Assembly (NCBI GenBank): GCA_964467255.1 | Contig: CAYXPR010000017.1 | Span: 1-36,554 of the forward strand | Direction of reading: 5' to 3' | DNA length: 36,554 bases | Origin: CAYXPR01 sp964467255 | GTDB taxonomy: Bacteria; Pseudomonadota; Alphaproteobacteria; Rickettsiales; RGZB01 | Shown here: positions 15,384 through 23,994 of the stretch, one piece after another | Position numbering within the stretch: position 1 is the first letter of the stretch | Layout: every line of letters starts with the position of its first letter | Position numbers and translations under genes: made by a program | Notes under the pieces: model-generated | Database searches by the model: none | Seen by the model: only the letters and a program-made list of their open reading frames with translations | Told to the model about the DNA's origin: nothing

Positions 15384-16160
15384 TCAGTTCTTCGGCTCGT
15401 CGCTGACGACACGGATGTCGTCATCGTCGTCCTTGATCTCGATCTCGTTCTGCTCCTCGTCGGGCAGGATCTCCGCCTCGGGAACCCCCGGACGGTGGAT
15501 CTGACCCATCGAGTCGATGAAGCCCTGCGCCGTGTCGTGGACGCCTTCGCCCTCGACCACCGACTTCAGGACCGGCTGGACCTTGTCGTCGTCGTCCAAC
15601 TCCAGCATCAGCTCGAACTCGCTGTCCGCGGCCACCACCTTCGGCTGCTTCGGCATCGGGCCGAAGCCGGCGGCGGTGTCGTTGACCAGATCATCGATCG
15701 GATCCCAGTCCAGCGGCAGCTCGAATTCGCTGTCGCTGTCGTCCTCGCGGTCGAGGCGGCTCTTGTAGCCCTCGTCCCGGTACTCCGGGTGGCGCGGCAT
15801 CATGTCCCACAGCTCCTTACCGGACAGGTCCGGCATGCTGGGGGCCTTGATGCTGCCATCGAGGAAGCCGTCCTTGAACCAGAACACGCACTCCCCGCTC
15901 AGCGGGTTGAACACGAGCGCGATGTCGCGGTCCATCAGGAACGCCACGAGCACGTTGCTCGCGGGGATCATCAGCTCGCTGCCGTAGATCACCTTGTTCA
16001 GCAGCGTCGTCCGCAGGAAGTCGCGGATCATCTTCTGCGCCGTGATCTCGTCCCAGAAGGCGGCCGGCGGCATGTTCTTCTTCGGCACCAGGCAGCGCCA
16101 GGTGTCGTTGCTCATCAGGCCGCAGATCTCTTCGATGCTCAGCAGATTCGAATTGTTCAC
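15384..16160 (-). CDS. GC-rich acidic orphan protein between two tRNA-Val genes
   Basis: Unrecognised protein of about 258 residues. The N-terminal 120 residues look globular (IEEICGLMSNDTW, MPPAAFWDEITAQK, VLVAFLMDRDIALVF, GECVFWFKDGFLDG). The C-terminal half is very acidic and contains two imperfect repeats, DSEFELPLDWD...VNDTAAGF and DSEFELMLELD...VHDTAQGF, ending in a run of aspartates. No signal peptide or membrane segment is seen. Third codon positions are almost all G or C, unlike any neighbour, which indicates foreign origin or assembly chimerism. I chose GTG at 16160 because GAGGTG lies six bases upstream. The frame extends to another GTG at 16181 that lies within an inverted repeat and has no spaced ribosome site. 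It has its own promoter and terminator. Confidence 0.8.
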   Translation of the reverse strand: MNNSNLLSIEEICGLMSNDTWRCLVPKKNMPPAAFWDEITAQKMIRDFLRTTLLNKVIYGSELMIPASNVLVAFLMDRDIALVFNPLSGECVFWFKDGFLDGSIKAPSMPDLSGKELWDMMPRHPEYRDEGYKSRLDREDDSDSEFELPLDWDPIDDLVNDTAAGFGPMPKQPKVVAADSEFELMLELDDDDKVQPVLKSVVEGEGVHDTAQGFIDSMGQIHRPGVPEAEILPDEEQNEIEIKDDDDDIRVVSDEPKN

Positions 16161-16515
16161 TTCACTCACCTCATCTGGCACCCTTTTTCTTCATGTAGTT
16201 TGAAGGGTGCTTACCACTGTTATCACCATCGTTTGCCATGCAGTCTTAGTGCACAGCAAAATTCCACAGGATTAACGGGGGCGCGGGTTCGCGCGGAAAA
16301 CAAATTGTCTGTTTTGCTCCTTTGTAGTTCCACTGAAGGAACATAAAGCACGGACACTGTCCAAAGGTTGTTGCTGTCCACGATGGAAAGCAATACTTAC
16401 AACCAAAAGAATGCGTCAATTATAGCAAAAAACGGGGCCAATTTCAGCAAATTAGTTAAATTTTTAACTATCTGTTAATGCGCTGAATAATAAGAATTAT
16501 TTATTGATTTTTGAA
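16161..16515 (-). promoter_or_regulatory. Promoter and long hairpin-rich leader of the GC-rich orphan gene
   Basis: This 355-base gap holds an extended -10 box on the minus strand (TGCTATAAT at 16419-16427). That implies a leader of about 250 bases. The leader contains several hairpins: GGACAGTGTCC near 16346-16356, GTTCC/GGAAC near 16326-16342, GCGCG/CGCGC near 16280-16295, and an 8-bp pair AAGGGTGC/GCACCCTT (16179-16210) just before the start. The AT-rich end near 16440-16515 has AGTTAAATTTTTAACT and borders the tRNA 3' end. No other gene is seen. Confidence 0.5.
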
Positions 16516-16592
16516 TGGTGGGCGGTACTTGACTCGAACAAGCGACCTCCACGATGTCAACGTGGCGCTCTAACCAACTGAGCTAACCGCCC
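16516..16592 (-). tRNA. tRNA-Val (anticodon GAC)
   Basis: A 77-base minus-strand cloverleaf with acceptor GGGCGGT/ACCGCCC, encoded CCA, anticodon stem CCACG/CGTGG, loop TTGACAT (anticodon GAC) and T loop GTTCGAGTC. It reads GTC and GTT. Its 3' end faces the GC-rich orphan gene, the usual geometry for insertion at a tRNA 3' end. Confidence 0.95.
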
Positions 16593-16629
16593 CCATAAGG
16601 CCAAGGCGAAGCCTTAGCGCGAGGCATGG

Positions 16630-16657
16630 AAAATATATCAAAAACTCAATTTTGCAA
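16630..16657 (-). promoter_or_regulatory. Candidate promoter of tRNA-Val(GAC)
   Basis: On the minus strand TTGCAA (16652-16657) is followed after 16 bases by TATTTT (16630-16635), about 38 bases before the tRNA 5' end at 16592. Confidence 0.35.
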
Positions 16658-16681
16658 GGATTTCCTGCGAAGCAGCAGGGC

Positions 16682-17290
16682 CTACATATGCGACCAGTAT
16701 TTCAGCTTGGTGTGCCCGTGCAGAAAAATTTCCACCGAGCGCTTGGCAAGGCCACGCATGGTTTCATCGTCCGGCCGTTCGTCGATACCCAGCAGAATGC
16801 GTGTCATAATCTGGTTTTTCAGCATGCCACAGAACTGCTCTGCCGCAAGGCGCGGGTTGCCGATATATAAACTGCCATTTTTATTGATTTTCTCGAAGTA
16901 TTTTTCCATCTGGCCAGCAGCTTGTTCCAGCACTTCCTCATAAAACATGCGGGCGAGTGACGGGAACTGTGCGGCTTCTGCCACCACAAGGCGGTATAGG
17001 TTTACTGTATCTGTTTCAAGTAAGCGGCGCATATAGTTTTCGCCGAACAGCACCAAAAACCCATCCACACCAAGGCGTTCTGCCTCTTCCGGCGCCACCA
17101 ACGGGGCGCGCAGCAGGGCGCAGCGGCTTTCAATAATGCCGGAAAACAATGATTCTTTGCTGCGGAAATGGTTGTAAATCGTTTGCTTGGAAACCCCCGC
17201 ACGGTCTGCGATGGCGTCCATGCTGGAAGAGAAGCCTTCCTGCAAAAAAGCCACTGTAGCGGCTTCAATAATTTGTGTGCGCTTATCCAT
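16682..17290 (-). CDS. TetR/AcrR family transcriptional regulator
   Basis: A 202-residue regulator. The N-terminal helix-turn-helix is typical (ATVAFLQEGFSSSMDAIADR then AGVSKQTIYNHFRSKESLF, about residues 10-50). The C-terminal ligand domain is of the AefR-like TetR type (LYRLVVAEAAQFPSLARMFY). It is divergent from a permease gene. The 180-base gap carries half-sites that could be its operator, so it probably represses itself and the permease. The inducer is unknown. Confidence 0.9.
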   Translation of the reverse strand: MDKRTQIIEAATVAFLQEGFSSSMDAIADRAGVSKQTIYNHFRSKESLFSGIIESRCALLRAPLVAPEEAERLGVDGFLVLFGENYMRRLLETDTVNLYRLVVAEAAQFPSLARMFYEEVLEQAAGQMEKYFEKINKNGSLYIGNPRLAAEQFCGMLKNQIMTRILLGIDERPDDETMRGLAKRSVEIFLHGHTKLKYWSHM

Positions 17291-17308
17291 GGCACCTCCT
17301 AAAAAGTT

Positions 17309-17335
17309 GTCTACCTGACTAGACCACAGGGTCTA
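17309..17335. promoter_or_regulatory. Candidate TetR operator
   Basis: Three related half-sites lie close together: GTCTAC (17309-17314), TAGACC (17320-17325) and GGTCTA (17330-17335). TAGACC-ACAG-GGTCTA is a perfect inverted repeat, and GTCTA pairs with TAGAC across six bases. They sit 19 bases upstream of the tetR start, as expected for autoregulation. Confidence 0.5.
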
Positions 17336-17469
17336 CTAATTTCCCTTTTTTCTCAATACTTAAAAGACTTATCCACAGGAATTGCCCTCGCTTTTCTTTT
17401 TCTGTGGCAGTGTTGCATCACGCCGCATACGCCCTAGCCCTTGCGCGCATATCGTGCTACACAGAGTTC

Positions 17470-18546
17470 ATGGAAAAAAGCCCCCATAATTGCTGCGAAG
17501 TAAAGCCGACTGGCGCTCATGGTCACGAACACAAGCGCGTGGATGTGATTTTATGGGGTTCGCTGGCATTACTGCTGCCCGCTTATTTGCTGCACTTCTT
17601 TGCTCCCTCAGTGCTGGAAGCCGTTCCTTATGCCGCACATTTCGGCCATGCGGTATTCAATCTTGCCAACACCATGTGGTGGGGCGTGGCGCTCGGCATT
17701 TTATTTGTTGGGCTCTTAAGCCGCGTTCCGCGTGATGTGGTGATGGGTATCCTCGGCCGCAAAAGGGGCATAAACGGTATTTTGCGCGCCACTTTTGCAG
17801 GTATGGCGCTCGATTTATGCAGCCACGGTATTTTGCTGGTCGGCATGAAGCTCTATGAGCGCGGCGCCAGCCTTGGGCAGCTCATGGCTTTCCTTATCGC
17901 CAGCCCGTGGAATTCCTTTTCGCTCACACTCATTTTATGGAGCCTTATTGGTATTAAGTGGACGCTGCTCATTATCGCGCTCTCTCTCGTCATCGCCATT
18001 ATCAGCGGATTGATTTTCGAGTTTCTGGTGAAAATGAAAGTGCTGCCGGATAACCCGAACCGCCATGATTTGCCGGATGGTTTCCGCTTGGGAAGCGCCA
18101 TCAAAACCATGCTGCAAGGCTTCAATCTGAAACCGCAGAGCATCTTTGCCGTAGCAAAATCAGGCTTCTTTGATTCCATCATGATTCTGCGCTGGCTGCT
18201 GCTGGGCACCGTGCTCGCGGGCATATTCCAAAGCGTGTTCGATGCCGCCACGTTCAAGCTGCTCTATGGCGCCACCCTCATCGGTCTTGGCTTCACGCTC
18301 ATCACTGCCACACTCATTGAAGTCTGCTCGGAAGGTTCGGCCCCCATTGCCGCCGATATCTTCACCCGCGCGGAAGCGCCGGGCAACGCTTTTGCCTTCA
18401 TGATGGCGGGGGTTTCCACTGATTACACCGAGATTATGTCGCTGAAAGAAACCACAAAAAGCTGGAAAATAGCGCTTTTCCTCCCTTTAATTACCCTACC
18501 GCAGGTGGTTTTTATTGCCCTGCTTATCCAGCATTTCAGCCATTAA
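17470..18546 (+). CDS. ArsP / UPF0718-type permease
   Basis: A membrane protein of about 358 residues with roughly eight to ten transmembrane helices, matching the permease family PF03773 (ArsP_1/YraQ). Recognisable segments are FAGMALDLCSHGILLVGMKLYERGAS, IASPWNSFSLTL and IEVCSEGSAPIAADIF, the conserved Cys-Ser and polar patches. The N-terminus has adjacent cysteines and a histidine cluster (HNCCEVKPTGAHGHEH) that may bind metal. Family members export organoarsenicals or are linked to thiol/metal stress. The ligand here is unknown. I start at the ATG at 17470; the frame extends further to 17404 but that part lacks a ribosome site. It is divergent from tetR. Confidence 0.83.
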   Translation: MEKSPHNCCEVKPTGAHGHEHKRVDVILWGSLALLLPAYLLHFFAPSVLEAVPYAAHFGHAVFNLANTMWWGVALGILFVGLLSRVPRDVVMGILGRKRGINGILRATFAGMALDLCSHGILLVGMKLYERGASLGQLMAFLIASPWNSFSLTLILWSLIGIKWTLLIIALSLVIAIISGLIFEFLVKMKVLPDNPNRHDLPDGFRLGSAIKTMLQGFNLKPQSIFAVAKSGFFDSIMILRWLLLGTVLAGIFQSVFDAATFKLLYGATLIGLGFTLITATLIEVCSEGSAPIAADIFTRAEAPGNAFAFMMAGVSTDYTEIMSLKETTKSWKIALFLPLITLPQVVFIALLIQHFSH

Positions 18547-18577
18547 AGCCGCAAAAATCGTTGATTTTTCTATGGAC

Positions 18578-18606
18578 TTGGCGTGTGTCTGGCATTAGAT
18601 TATTCC
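18578..18606 (+). promoter_or_regulatory. Candidate promoter of dxs
   Basis: TTGGCG (18578-18583), a 17-base spacer and TATTCC (18601-18606) precede the dxs ATG by 22 bases. Just upstream, AAAAATC-GTT-GATTTTT forms a hairpin that may end the permease transcript. Confidence 0.35.
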
Positions 18607-18628
18607 CTCATTTTATAGACAAAGTGTC

Positions 18629-20548
18629 ATGACGCCTACTCATCTGCTCGACAAGGTCAAACTGCCTAAGGATTTACGTAAGCTGCCGGAGTCCGACCTC
18701 CGCCAGTTCGCCGATGAATTGCGCGAGGATACCATCCGTCAGGTTTCCAAAACGGGCGGGCATTTGGGCGCAGGCCTTGGCGTGGTGGAACTCACCGTGG
18801 CGCTGCACTACGTGTTCAACACCCCCAAAGACAAAATCATTTGGGACGTCGGTCATCAAGCCTACCCGCATAAAATCCTCACTGGCCGCCGCGAAAAAAT
18901 GCACACGCTGCGTCTGAAAGACGGCCTTGCCGGTTTCACCAAACGCAAGGAAAGCGAATACGACCCCTTCGGCGCGGGCCATAGTTCCACCTCCATTTCC
19001 GCCGCACTTGGCATGGCCGTCGCGCGCGATTTGAAAAAAGAAGAGTTTGAAGTCATCGCCGTAATCGGTGATGGCGCGATGAGCGCAGGCATGGCCTATG
19101 AAGCCATGAACAACGCAGGCAGCACGCCAAGTAAACTCATCGTGATCTTAAATGATAACGACATGTCAATCGCGCCACCGGTGGGCGCTATGAGCGCGTA
19201 TCTGTCTCGCCTCATCTCTTCCAAGTCTTACCTTTCGCTGCGCAACATGGCGAAAAAAGCCGTCAGCCATCTGCCGGAAAGCCTCGGCAATGCCGCGCGC
19301 AAAACTGAACAGTTTGCCCGCACCATCGGGCGCGATGGCAACTTCTTCGAAGAAATGGGCTTCTACTATGTTGGCCCGATTGATGGTCACAACCTCGACC
19401 ACCTGCTGCCGGTATTGAAAAATATCCGCGATGAAAAAGACCCCCGACCTGTGCTCGTACACGTCGTCACCGAAAAAGGCCATGGCTTTGTTTCACCCGA
19501 AGCATCGTCCGAAAAATATCACGCCGTGCAGAAGTTTGATGTGATGACAAAGGTACAGCACAAAGCTGCTGCCAAAGCACCAAGCTATACCAAAGTGTTT
19601 GCACAAACCCTGTGCGAACTTGCGAAGAAAGATAAAAAAATCCTCGCGATTACCGCCGCCATGCCGTCCGGCACAGGGCTCGATATTTTTGCCAAAGAAT
19701 TCCCTGAGCGCACGTTTGACGTCGGCATTGCCGAACAACACGCTGTCACATTCGCAGCGGGTTTGGCGTGCGAGGGTTTTAAGCCTTTCGCCACCATTTA
19801 CTCCACCTTCCTGCAGCGCGCATACGACCAAGTGGTGCATGACGTGGCCATTCAGAATCTACCCGTGCGCTTCGCGATTGACCGCGCTGGCCTCGTGGGT
19901 GCCGATGGCCCAACACATGCAGGCAGTTTCGACATCACTTACCTCGCCACATTGCCAAATTTCGTGGTGATGGCTGCCAGCGACGAAGCGGAGCTTGCGC
20001 TGATGACCGCCACCGCCGCCGCAATTGATGACAGGCCGAGCGCCTTCCGCTACCCGCGCGGTGAAGGCACGGGTGTTGCTATCCCCAAAACATTGAAGCC
20101 GCTTAAAATCGGCAAAGGCCGCATCGTGAAGAAGGGCAAAAAAGTAGCCATTCTTTCCCTCGGCACGCGCTTGCAGGAGTCTTTAAAGGCCGCTGAAATC
20201 TTAGATGCAAAAGGGCTTTCCACCACAGTGGCCGATGCACGTTTTGCCAAACCGATTGATACGGCGCTCATCACGGAACTCGCGAAAACCCACACTGTGC
20301 TTATCACCATTGAAGAAGGCAGCATCGGCGGCTTTGGCTCGCATGTGATGCAGCACCTTGCCGATAACAAGCTGCTCGAAAATGGCCTGAAAGTCCGCAG
20401 CATCTTCCTGCCTGATGAGTTTATTGATCAGGCCAAGCCGGAAGATATGTATGCCGAAGCTGGTATGGATGCGGAAGGTATCGTGAAAACGGTGCTAAAG
20501 ACGCTCGCCAGCGAGCCGGTAAAAATCGCCAAGCGCGGCAAGAAGTAA
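18629..20548 (+). CDS. dxs: 1-deoxy-D-xylulose-5-phosphate synthase
   Basis: A 639-residue thiamine-diphosphate enzyme that condenses pyruvate and glyceraldehyde 3-phosphate, the first step of the MEP isoprenoid pathway. Family blocks are GGHLGAGLGVVELTVALHYV, WDVGHQAYPHKILTGR, GAGHSSTSISAALGMAVA, the ThDP motif GDGAMSAGMAYEAMNNAG, and the transketolase-like central part (PERTFDVGIAEQHAVTFAAG, DRAGLVGADGPTHAGSFD) and the C-terminal domain. It is full length. It converges directly on coaD: the stops abut, with no space for a separate terminator. Confidence 0.97.
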   Translation: MTPTHLLDKVKLPKDLRKLPESDLRQFADELREDTIRQVSKTGGHLGAGLGVVELTVALHYVFNTPKDKIIWDVGHQAYPHKILTGRREKMHTLRLKDGLAGFTKRKESEYDPFGAGHSSTSISAALGMAVARDLKKEEFEVIAVIGDGAMSAGMAYEAMNNAGSTPSKLIVILNDNDMSIAPPVGAMSAYLSRLISSKSYLSLRNMAKKAVSHLPESLGNAARKTEQFARTIGRDGNFFEEMGFYYVGPIDGHNLDHLLPVLKNIRDEKDPRPVLVHVVTEKGHGFVSPEASSEKYHAVQKFDVMTKVQHKAAAKAPSYTKVFAQTLCELAKKDKKILAITAAMPSGTGLDIFAKEFPERTFDVGIAEQHAVTFAAGLACEGFKPFATIYSTFLQRAYDQVVHDVAIQNLPVRFAIDRAGLVGADGPTHAGSFDITYLATLPNFVVMAASDEAELALMTATAAAIDDRPSAFRYPRGEGTGVAIPKTLKPLKIGKGRIVKKGKKVAILSLGTRLQESLKAAEILDAKGLSTTVADARFAKPIDTALITELAKTHTVLITIEEGSIGGFGSHVMQHLADNKLLENGLKVRSIFLPDEFIDQAKPEDMYAEAGMDAEGIVKTVLKTLASEPVKIAKRGKK

Positions 20549-21046
20549 CTATTTTTTCTTTTTGGCGTAATAGGATTTAAGCTTCGCCGACACATTCTTC
20601 GACACAAGCCCGCTCACATCGCCGCCAAGGCGCGCAATTTCTTTTGCGAAGCGGGAAGAAATAAAGTGTGTGCTCTCCGAAGCAGCAAGGAACACTGTTT
20701 GCACGGCAGGCTGCAATTTAGCGTTCATGCCCGCCATCTGGAATTCATATTCAAAGTCTGACACAGCGCGAAGACCGCGGATGATGATGGTGGCTTTCTG
20801 CGTTTTTGCAAAATCCACCAGCAGCCCTTTGAACGAAACCACCTTCACGCGCTTGCCGAGGCTGGCCACTTCCTTCTTCACCAAGTCCGTACGTGCCTGA
20901 AGCGAGAAGATGGGCGTTTTAGCCGTATCTTCCGCCACGGCAATAATCAGCACATCCACCACCGCTAATGCGCGGCGGATAATGTCCATATGCCCGTTGG
21001 TGATGGGGTCGAACGTGCCGGGATAAATGCCGATGCGCTGCGCCAA
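20549..21046 (-). CDS. coaD: Phosphopantetheine adenylyltransferase
   Basis: A 165-residue nucleotidyltransferase-fold enzyme that makes dephospho-CoA from phosphopantetheine and ATP. The signature IYPGTFDPITNGHMDIIRRA is at residues 7-26, with the TxGH-type site. Further motifs are the IIRGLRAVSDFEYE block and the C-terminal FLAASESTHFISSRFAKEIA. Full family length. It follows gyrA by six bases, a gene order common in alphaproteobacteria. Confidence 0.97.
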   Translation of the reverse strand: MAQRIGIYPGTFDPITNGHMDIIRRALAVVDVLIIAVAEDTAKTPIFSLQARTDLVKKEVASLGKRVKVVSFKGLLVDFAKTQKATIIIRGLRAVSDFEYEFQMAGMNAKLQPAVQTVFLAASESTHFISSRFAKEIARLGGDVSGLVSKNVSAKLKSYYAKKKK

Positions 21047-21052
21047 GAGGGT

Positions 21053-23863
21053 TTACTCCTCTTCATCGCGTGATTCGGTTTCCTCTTCTTCCGCCACTTC
21101 GGCTTCTGCCTCAATGGCTTCTTCCTGAATGTTGCTCGCAGATTCGTCGATGGCTTCCTCGTTGTCGTTATCCGCATTGGCATCATCGCCTTCATCAATA
21201 CGCGCGGTGGAAACAACATATTCCCCATCCGCCACATTGAAGATGGTCACACCCTGCGTGTTACGGCCCGCAATACGCACGTCTGCAATCGGGGTACGAA
21301 TCATCTTGCCGCGGTTGGTCACAAGCATAATCTGGTCACCGGCCTTCACGGGGAAGCTCGCCACCACATCACCATTACGTTCGTTGGTGATGATGTTCAC
21401 AATGCCCTTGCCGCCACGGTTGGTGACGCGGTATTCATACGCACTGCTGCGCTTGCCATACCCGTTCGCGGTAATGCTAAGGATAAGCTCTTCGCTGCGG
21501 CAGTATTTTTCTACTTCCGTTTTGGCCAGCTTGGTGTCCACACCTTCCAGCATTGGCGTAATATCCGTACCTTCAGGCGAGCGTGCGATTTCACGGCGCA
21601 CTTTCACCGGTACTTTCAAAAGCTCGGCGCGGGTTTCCATCGGAATTTCTGGGCTAGAAAGAATCGTCATAGAGATGACTCTGTCTTTGCCCTCAAGGCG
21701 CATACCGCGCACACCGATAGAGTTGCGGCCTTTAAACACACGCACCGCCGTTACTGGGCAGCGCAGCGCTTTGCCGCCGCGTGTGGCAAGCAGAATGTGC
21801 TGATTTTCTTCGCACACATGCACGCCCACCAGCGTGTCTTTGTCTTCCAGCTTCATGGCGATTTTGCCGTTCGACTGCACGCGTTTGAAATCTTCCAAAT
21901 CGTTACGGCGGATATAGCCGCTCGATGTGGCAAACACGATGTGCAGCTTATCCCACTGCGCTTCGTCTTCCGGCAGCGGCATCACCACGTTGATGGTTTC
22001 GCCTTCTTCCAGCGGGAAGATGTTCATCAGTGAGCGCCCGCGTGACTGCGTGCTGCCCAGCGGCAGTTTATACACTTTCAGTTTATACACTTTGCCCTTG
22101 GTAGAGAAAAACAGCACCGGCGTATGTGTGTTTGAAACAAACAGCTCGGTCGTTACATCTTCATCGCGCACATCCATACCCACACGCCCCTTCCCGCCGC
22201 GGCGTTGCGCGCGGAAGGTGGAAAGCGGAATACGTTTGATATAGCCGCCCATCGTTACGGCCACCACCATGTCTTCTTTTTGGATCAGGCTTTCGATATC
22301 ATCTTCAAATTCTGATTCCACAATCTGCGTCATACGCGGCGTGGCAAATTCTTCGCGCACTTTTAAAAGTTCGGTGCGCAGAATGCCAATCAGCTTGTCC
22401 GACGAGCCGAGCGTTTCAAGGTGGTCTTTAATTTCGGTGGCAAGCTGACCCATTTCTTCGTCAATTTTAGAGCGCTCAAGGCCCGTCAGGCGTGAGAGTT
22501 TCATTTCTAAAATGGCGCGGGCCTGAGCATCGCTCAGTTTGCACTTACCAGCTTTCATGACGTTGCCACCATCATCCACCAGTTTAATCAGTGCATCTAC
22601 GTCATCTGCTTTCCAGTCGCGGGAAAGCAGTTTGTCGCGGGCATCGTTCGGGTCTGAAGCACCGCGAATCACTTTAATCACTTCATCAATGTTGGCCACA
22701 GCAATCGCAAGGCCAATCAAGATGTGCGCGCGGTCACGTGCTTTGTTCAGCATGTGGTTGGTACGGCGCGTAATCACTTCCTTGCGGAAGTCGATAAAGC
22801 ATTCGAGCACATCTTTAATGTTCATCAGGCGCGGGCGGCCACGGTCGAGCGCCAGCATGTTCACACCGAAGCTGGTTTGCAGCGGGGTGAATTTATAGAG
22901 CTGGTTCAGCACCACATCGCCTACGGCGTCACGTTTAATTTCCACCACCACGCGTACGCCGCTCTTGTCAGACTCATCGCGGATGTCGGTAATGCCTTCA
23001 ATTTTCTTTTCGCGCACCAGTTCGGCAATGCGCTCAATCATGCGCGCCTTATTCACCTGATACGGAATTTCGGTAATCACGATGGCTTCTTTGCCTTGGC
23101 GGATTTCCTGCACGTCAGCACGCCCACGAATAATCACGCTGCCACGGCCTGTATGCAATGCGCTTTGTGCGCCGCCACGGCCCATAATAATGCCACCCGT
23201 CGGGAAGTCAGGCCCTGGCACAACTTCCACAATTTCATCAAGGCTTGTGTTGGGGTTGTTCAGCAGCAGGCAGCAGGCATCAATCACTTCGCCTAAGTTA
23301 TGCGAAGGAATGTTGGTCGCCATACCCACGGCAATACCACCGGCACCATTCACCAGCAGGTTCGGGAATTCGGCAGGCAGTACGCGCGGCTCGCGTTCGG
23401 AGCCGTCGTAATTGTCCTGCCAATCAACCGTGTCTTTATCAATATCGTTTAGCAGCAGGTGGGCAGATTTCGACATGCGGGATTCAGTGTAACGCATCGC
23501 GGCAGGGCTATCGCCGTCGAGCGAACCGAAGTTACCTTGGCCATCCACCAGCGTGAGGCGGAGCGAGAATGGCTGAGCCATACGCACCAATGCGTCATAA
23601 ATCGCCGAGTCACCGTGCGGGTGATATTTACCCATCACCTCACCCACGATACGGGCAGATTTGCGGTAAGGCTTGTTATAATCGCAGCCGGTTTCACCCA
23701 TTGCGTAGAGGATACGGCGGTGCACCGGTTTTAGGCCATCGCGCACGTCAGGAATGGCGCGGCTAACAATCACGCTCATGGCGTAATCGAGATACGAACG
23801 TCGCATCTCCTGCTCAATGGCAATTACCGGACTTTCTGTAACGCGATTCGTGGCTTCCGTCAA
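21053..23863 (-). CDS. gyrA: DNA gyrase subunit A
   Basis: GyrA, about 936 residues from my preferred start. It carries the breakage-reunion domain with DGLKPVHRRILYAM, the catalytic tyrosine in AAMRYTESR, and the quinolone region HPHGDSAIYDAL with the usual Ser and Asp, i.e. wild type. The GyrA box QRRGGKG lies in the C-terminal beta-pinwheel, followed by an unusually long acidic tail of about 50 residues. I prefer the TTG at 23863, which has GGGGG six bases upstream and places the N-terminus as in other GyrA proteins. An ATG at 23914 would add 17 unrelated residues and has no ribosome site. It is co-transcribed with coaD. Confidence 0.95.
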   Translation of the reverse strand: MTEATNRVTESPVIAIEQEMRRSYLDYAMSVIVSRAIPDVRDGLKPVHRRILYAMGETGCDYNKPYRKSARIVGEVMGKYHPHGDSAIYDALVRMAQPFSLRLTLVDGQGNFGSLDGDSPAAMRYTESRMSKSAHLLLNDIDKDTVDWQDNYDGSEREPRVLPAEFPNLLVNGAGGIAVGMATNIPSHNLGEVIDACCLLLNNPNTSLDEIVEVVPGPDFPTGGIIMGRGGAQSALHTGRGSVIIRGRADVQEIRQGKEAIVITEIPYQVNKARMIERIAELVREKKIEGITDIRDESDKSGVRVVVEIKRDAVGDVVLNQLYKFTPLQTSFGVNMLALDRGRPRLMNIKDVLECFIDFRKEVITRRTNHMLNKARDRAHILIGLAIAVANIDEVIKVIRGASDPNDARDKLLSRDWKADDVDALIKLVDDGGNVMKAGKCKLSDAQARAILEMKLSRLTGLERSKIDEEMGQLATEIKDHLETLGSSDKLIGILRTELLKVREEFATPRMTQIVESEFEDDIESLIQKEDMVVAVTMGGYIKRIPLSTFRAQRRGGKGRVGMDVRDEDVTTELFVSNTHTPVLFFSTKGKVYKLKVYKLPLGSTQSRGRSLMNIFPLEEGETINVVMPLPEDEAQWDKLHIVFATSSGYIRRNDLEDFKRVQSNGKIAMKLEDKDTLVGVHVCEENQHILLATRGGKALRCPVTAVRVFKGRNSIGVRGMRLEGKDRVISMTILSSPEIPMETRAELLKVPVKVRREIARSPEGTDITPMLEGVDTKLAKTEVEKYCRSEELILSITANGYGKRSSAYEYRVTNRGGKGIVNIITNERNGDVVASFPVKAGDQIMLVTNRGKMIRTPIADVRIAGRNTQGVTIFNVADGEYVVSTARIDEGDDANADNDNEEAIDESASNIQEEAIEAEAEVAEEEETESRDEEE

Positions 23864-23994
23864 AGCAAACCCCCATATCAATATGTAGTCAGTTCCCTGC
23901 CGATATTCATACAATATCTATAGAGGGCAAGCAACAGATTCCTGCACAAAAAATCAAAAAAACGGATGGGGTTTTTAGGGCAGATTTCTGCGGA

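Larger units (their letters stand above)
15206..16592. repeat. Direct repeats formed by two tRNA-Val genes, bracketing a foreign gene
   Basis: The two tRNA-Val genes lie in the same orientation. They share a 28-base identical block (15206-15233 and 16565-16592) covering the acceptor 5' strand, the D arm and one base pair beyond. They also share a 14-base block at the 3' end including CCA. The intervening 1.28 kb holds a single gene of different base composition. Recombination between the repeats could remove it. Confidence 0.7.

Noticed and set aside
15264..16346. 360-residue plus-strand frame
   Set aside because: Antisense to the GC-rich orphan gene. Its Val/Leu/Asp/Arg-rich composition is the expected shadow of GC-rich codons, and it starts beside the tRNA gene and crosses the terminator.
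21129..23766. Several long plus-strand frames inside gyrA
   Set aside because: All lie antisense to an intact gyrA with full motif content.
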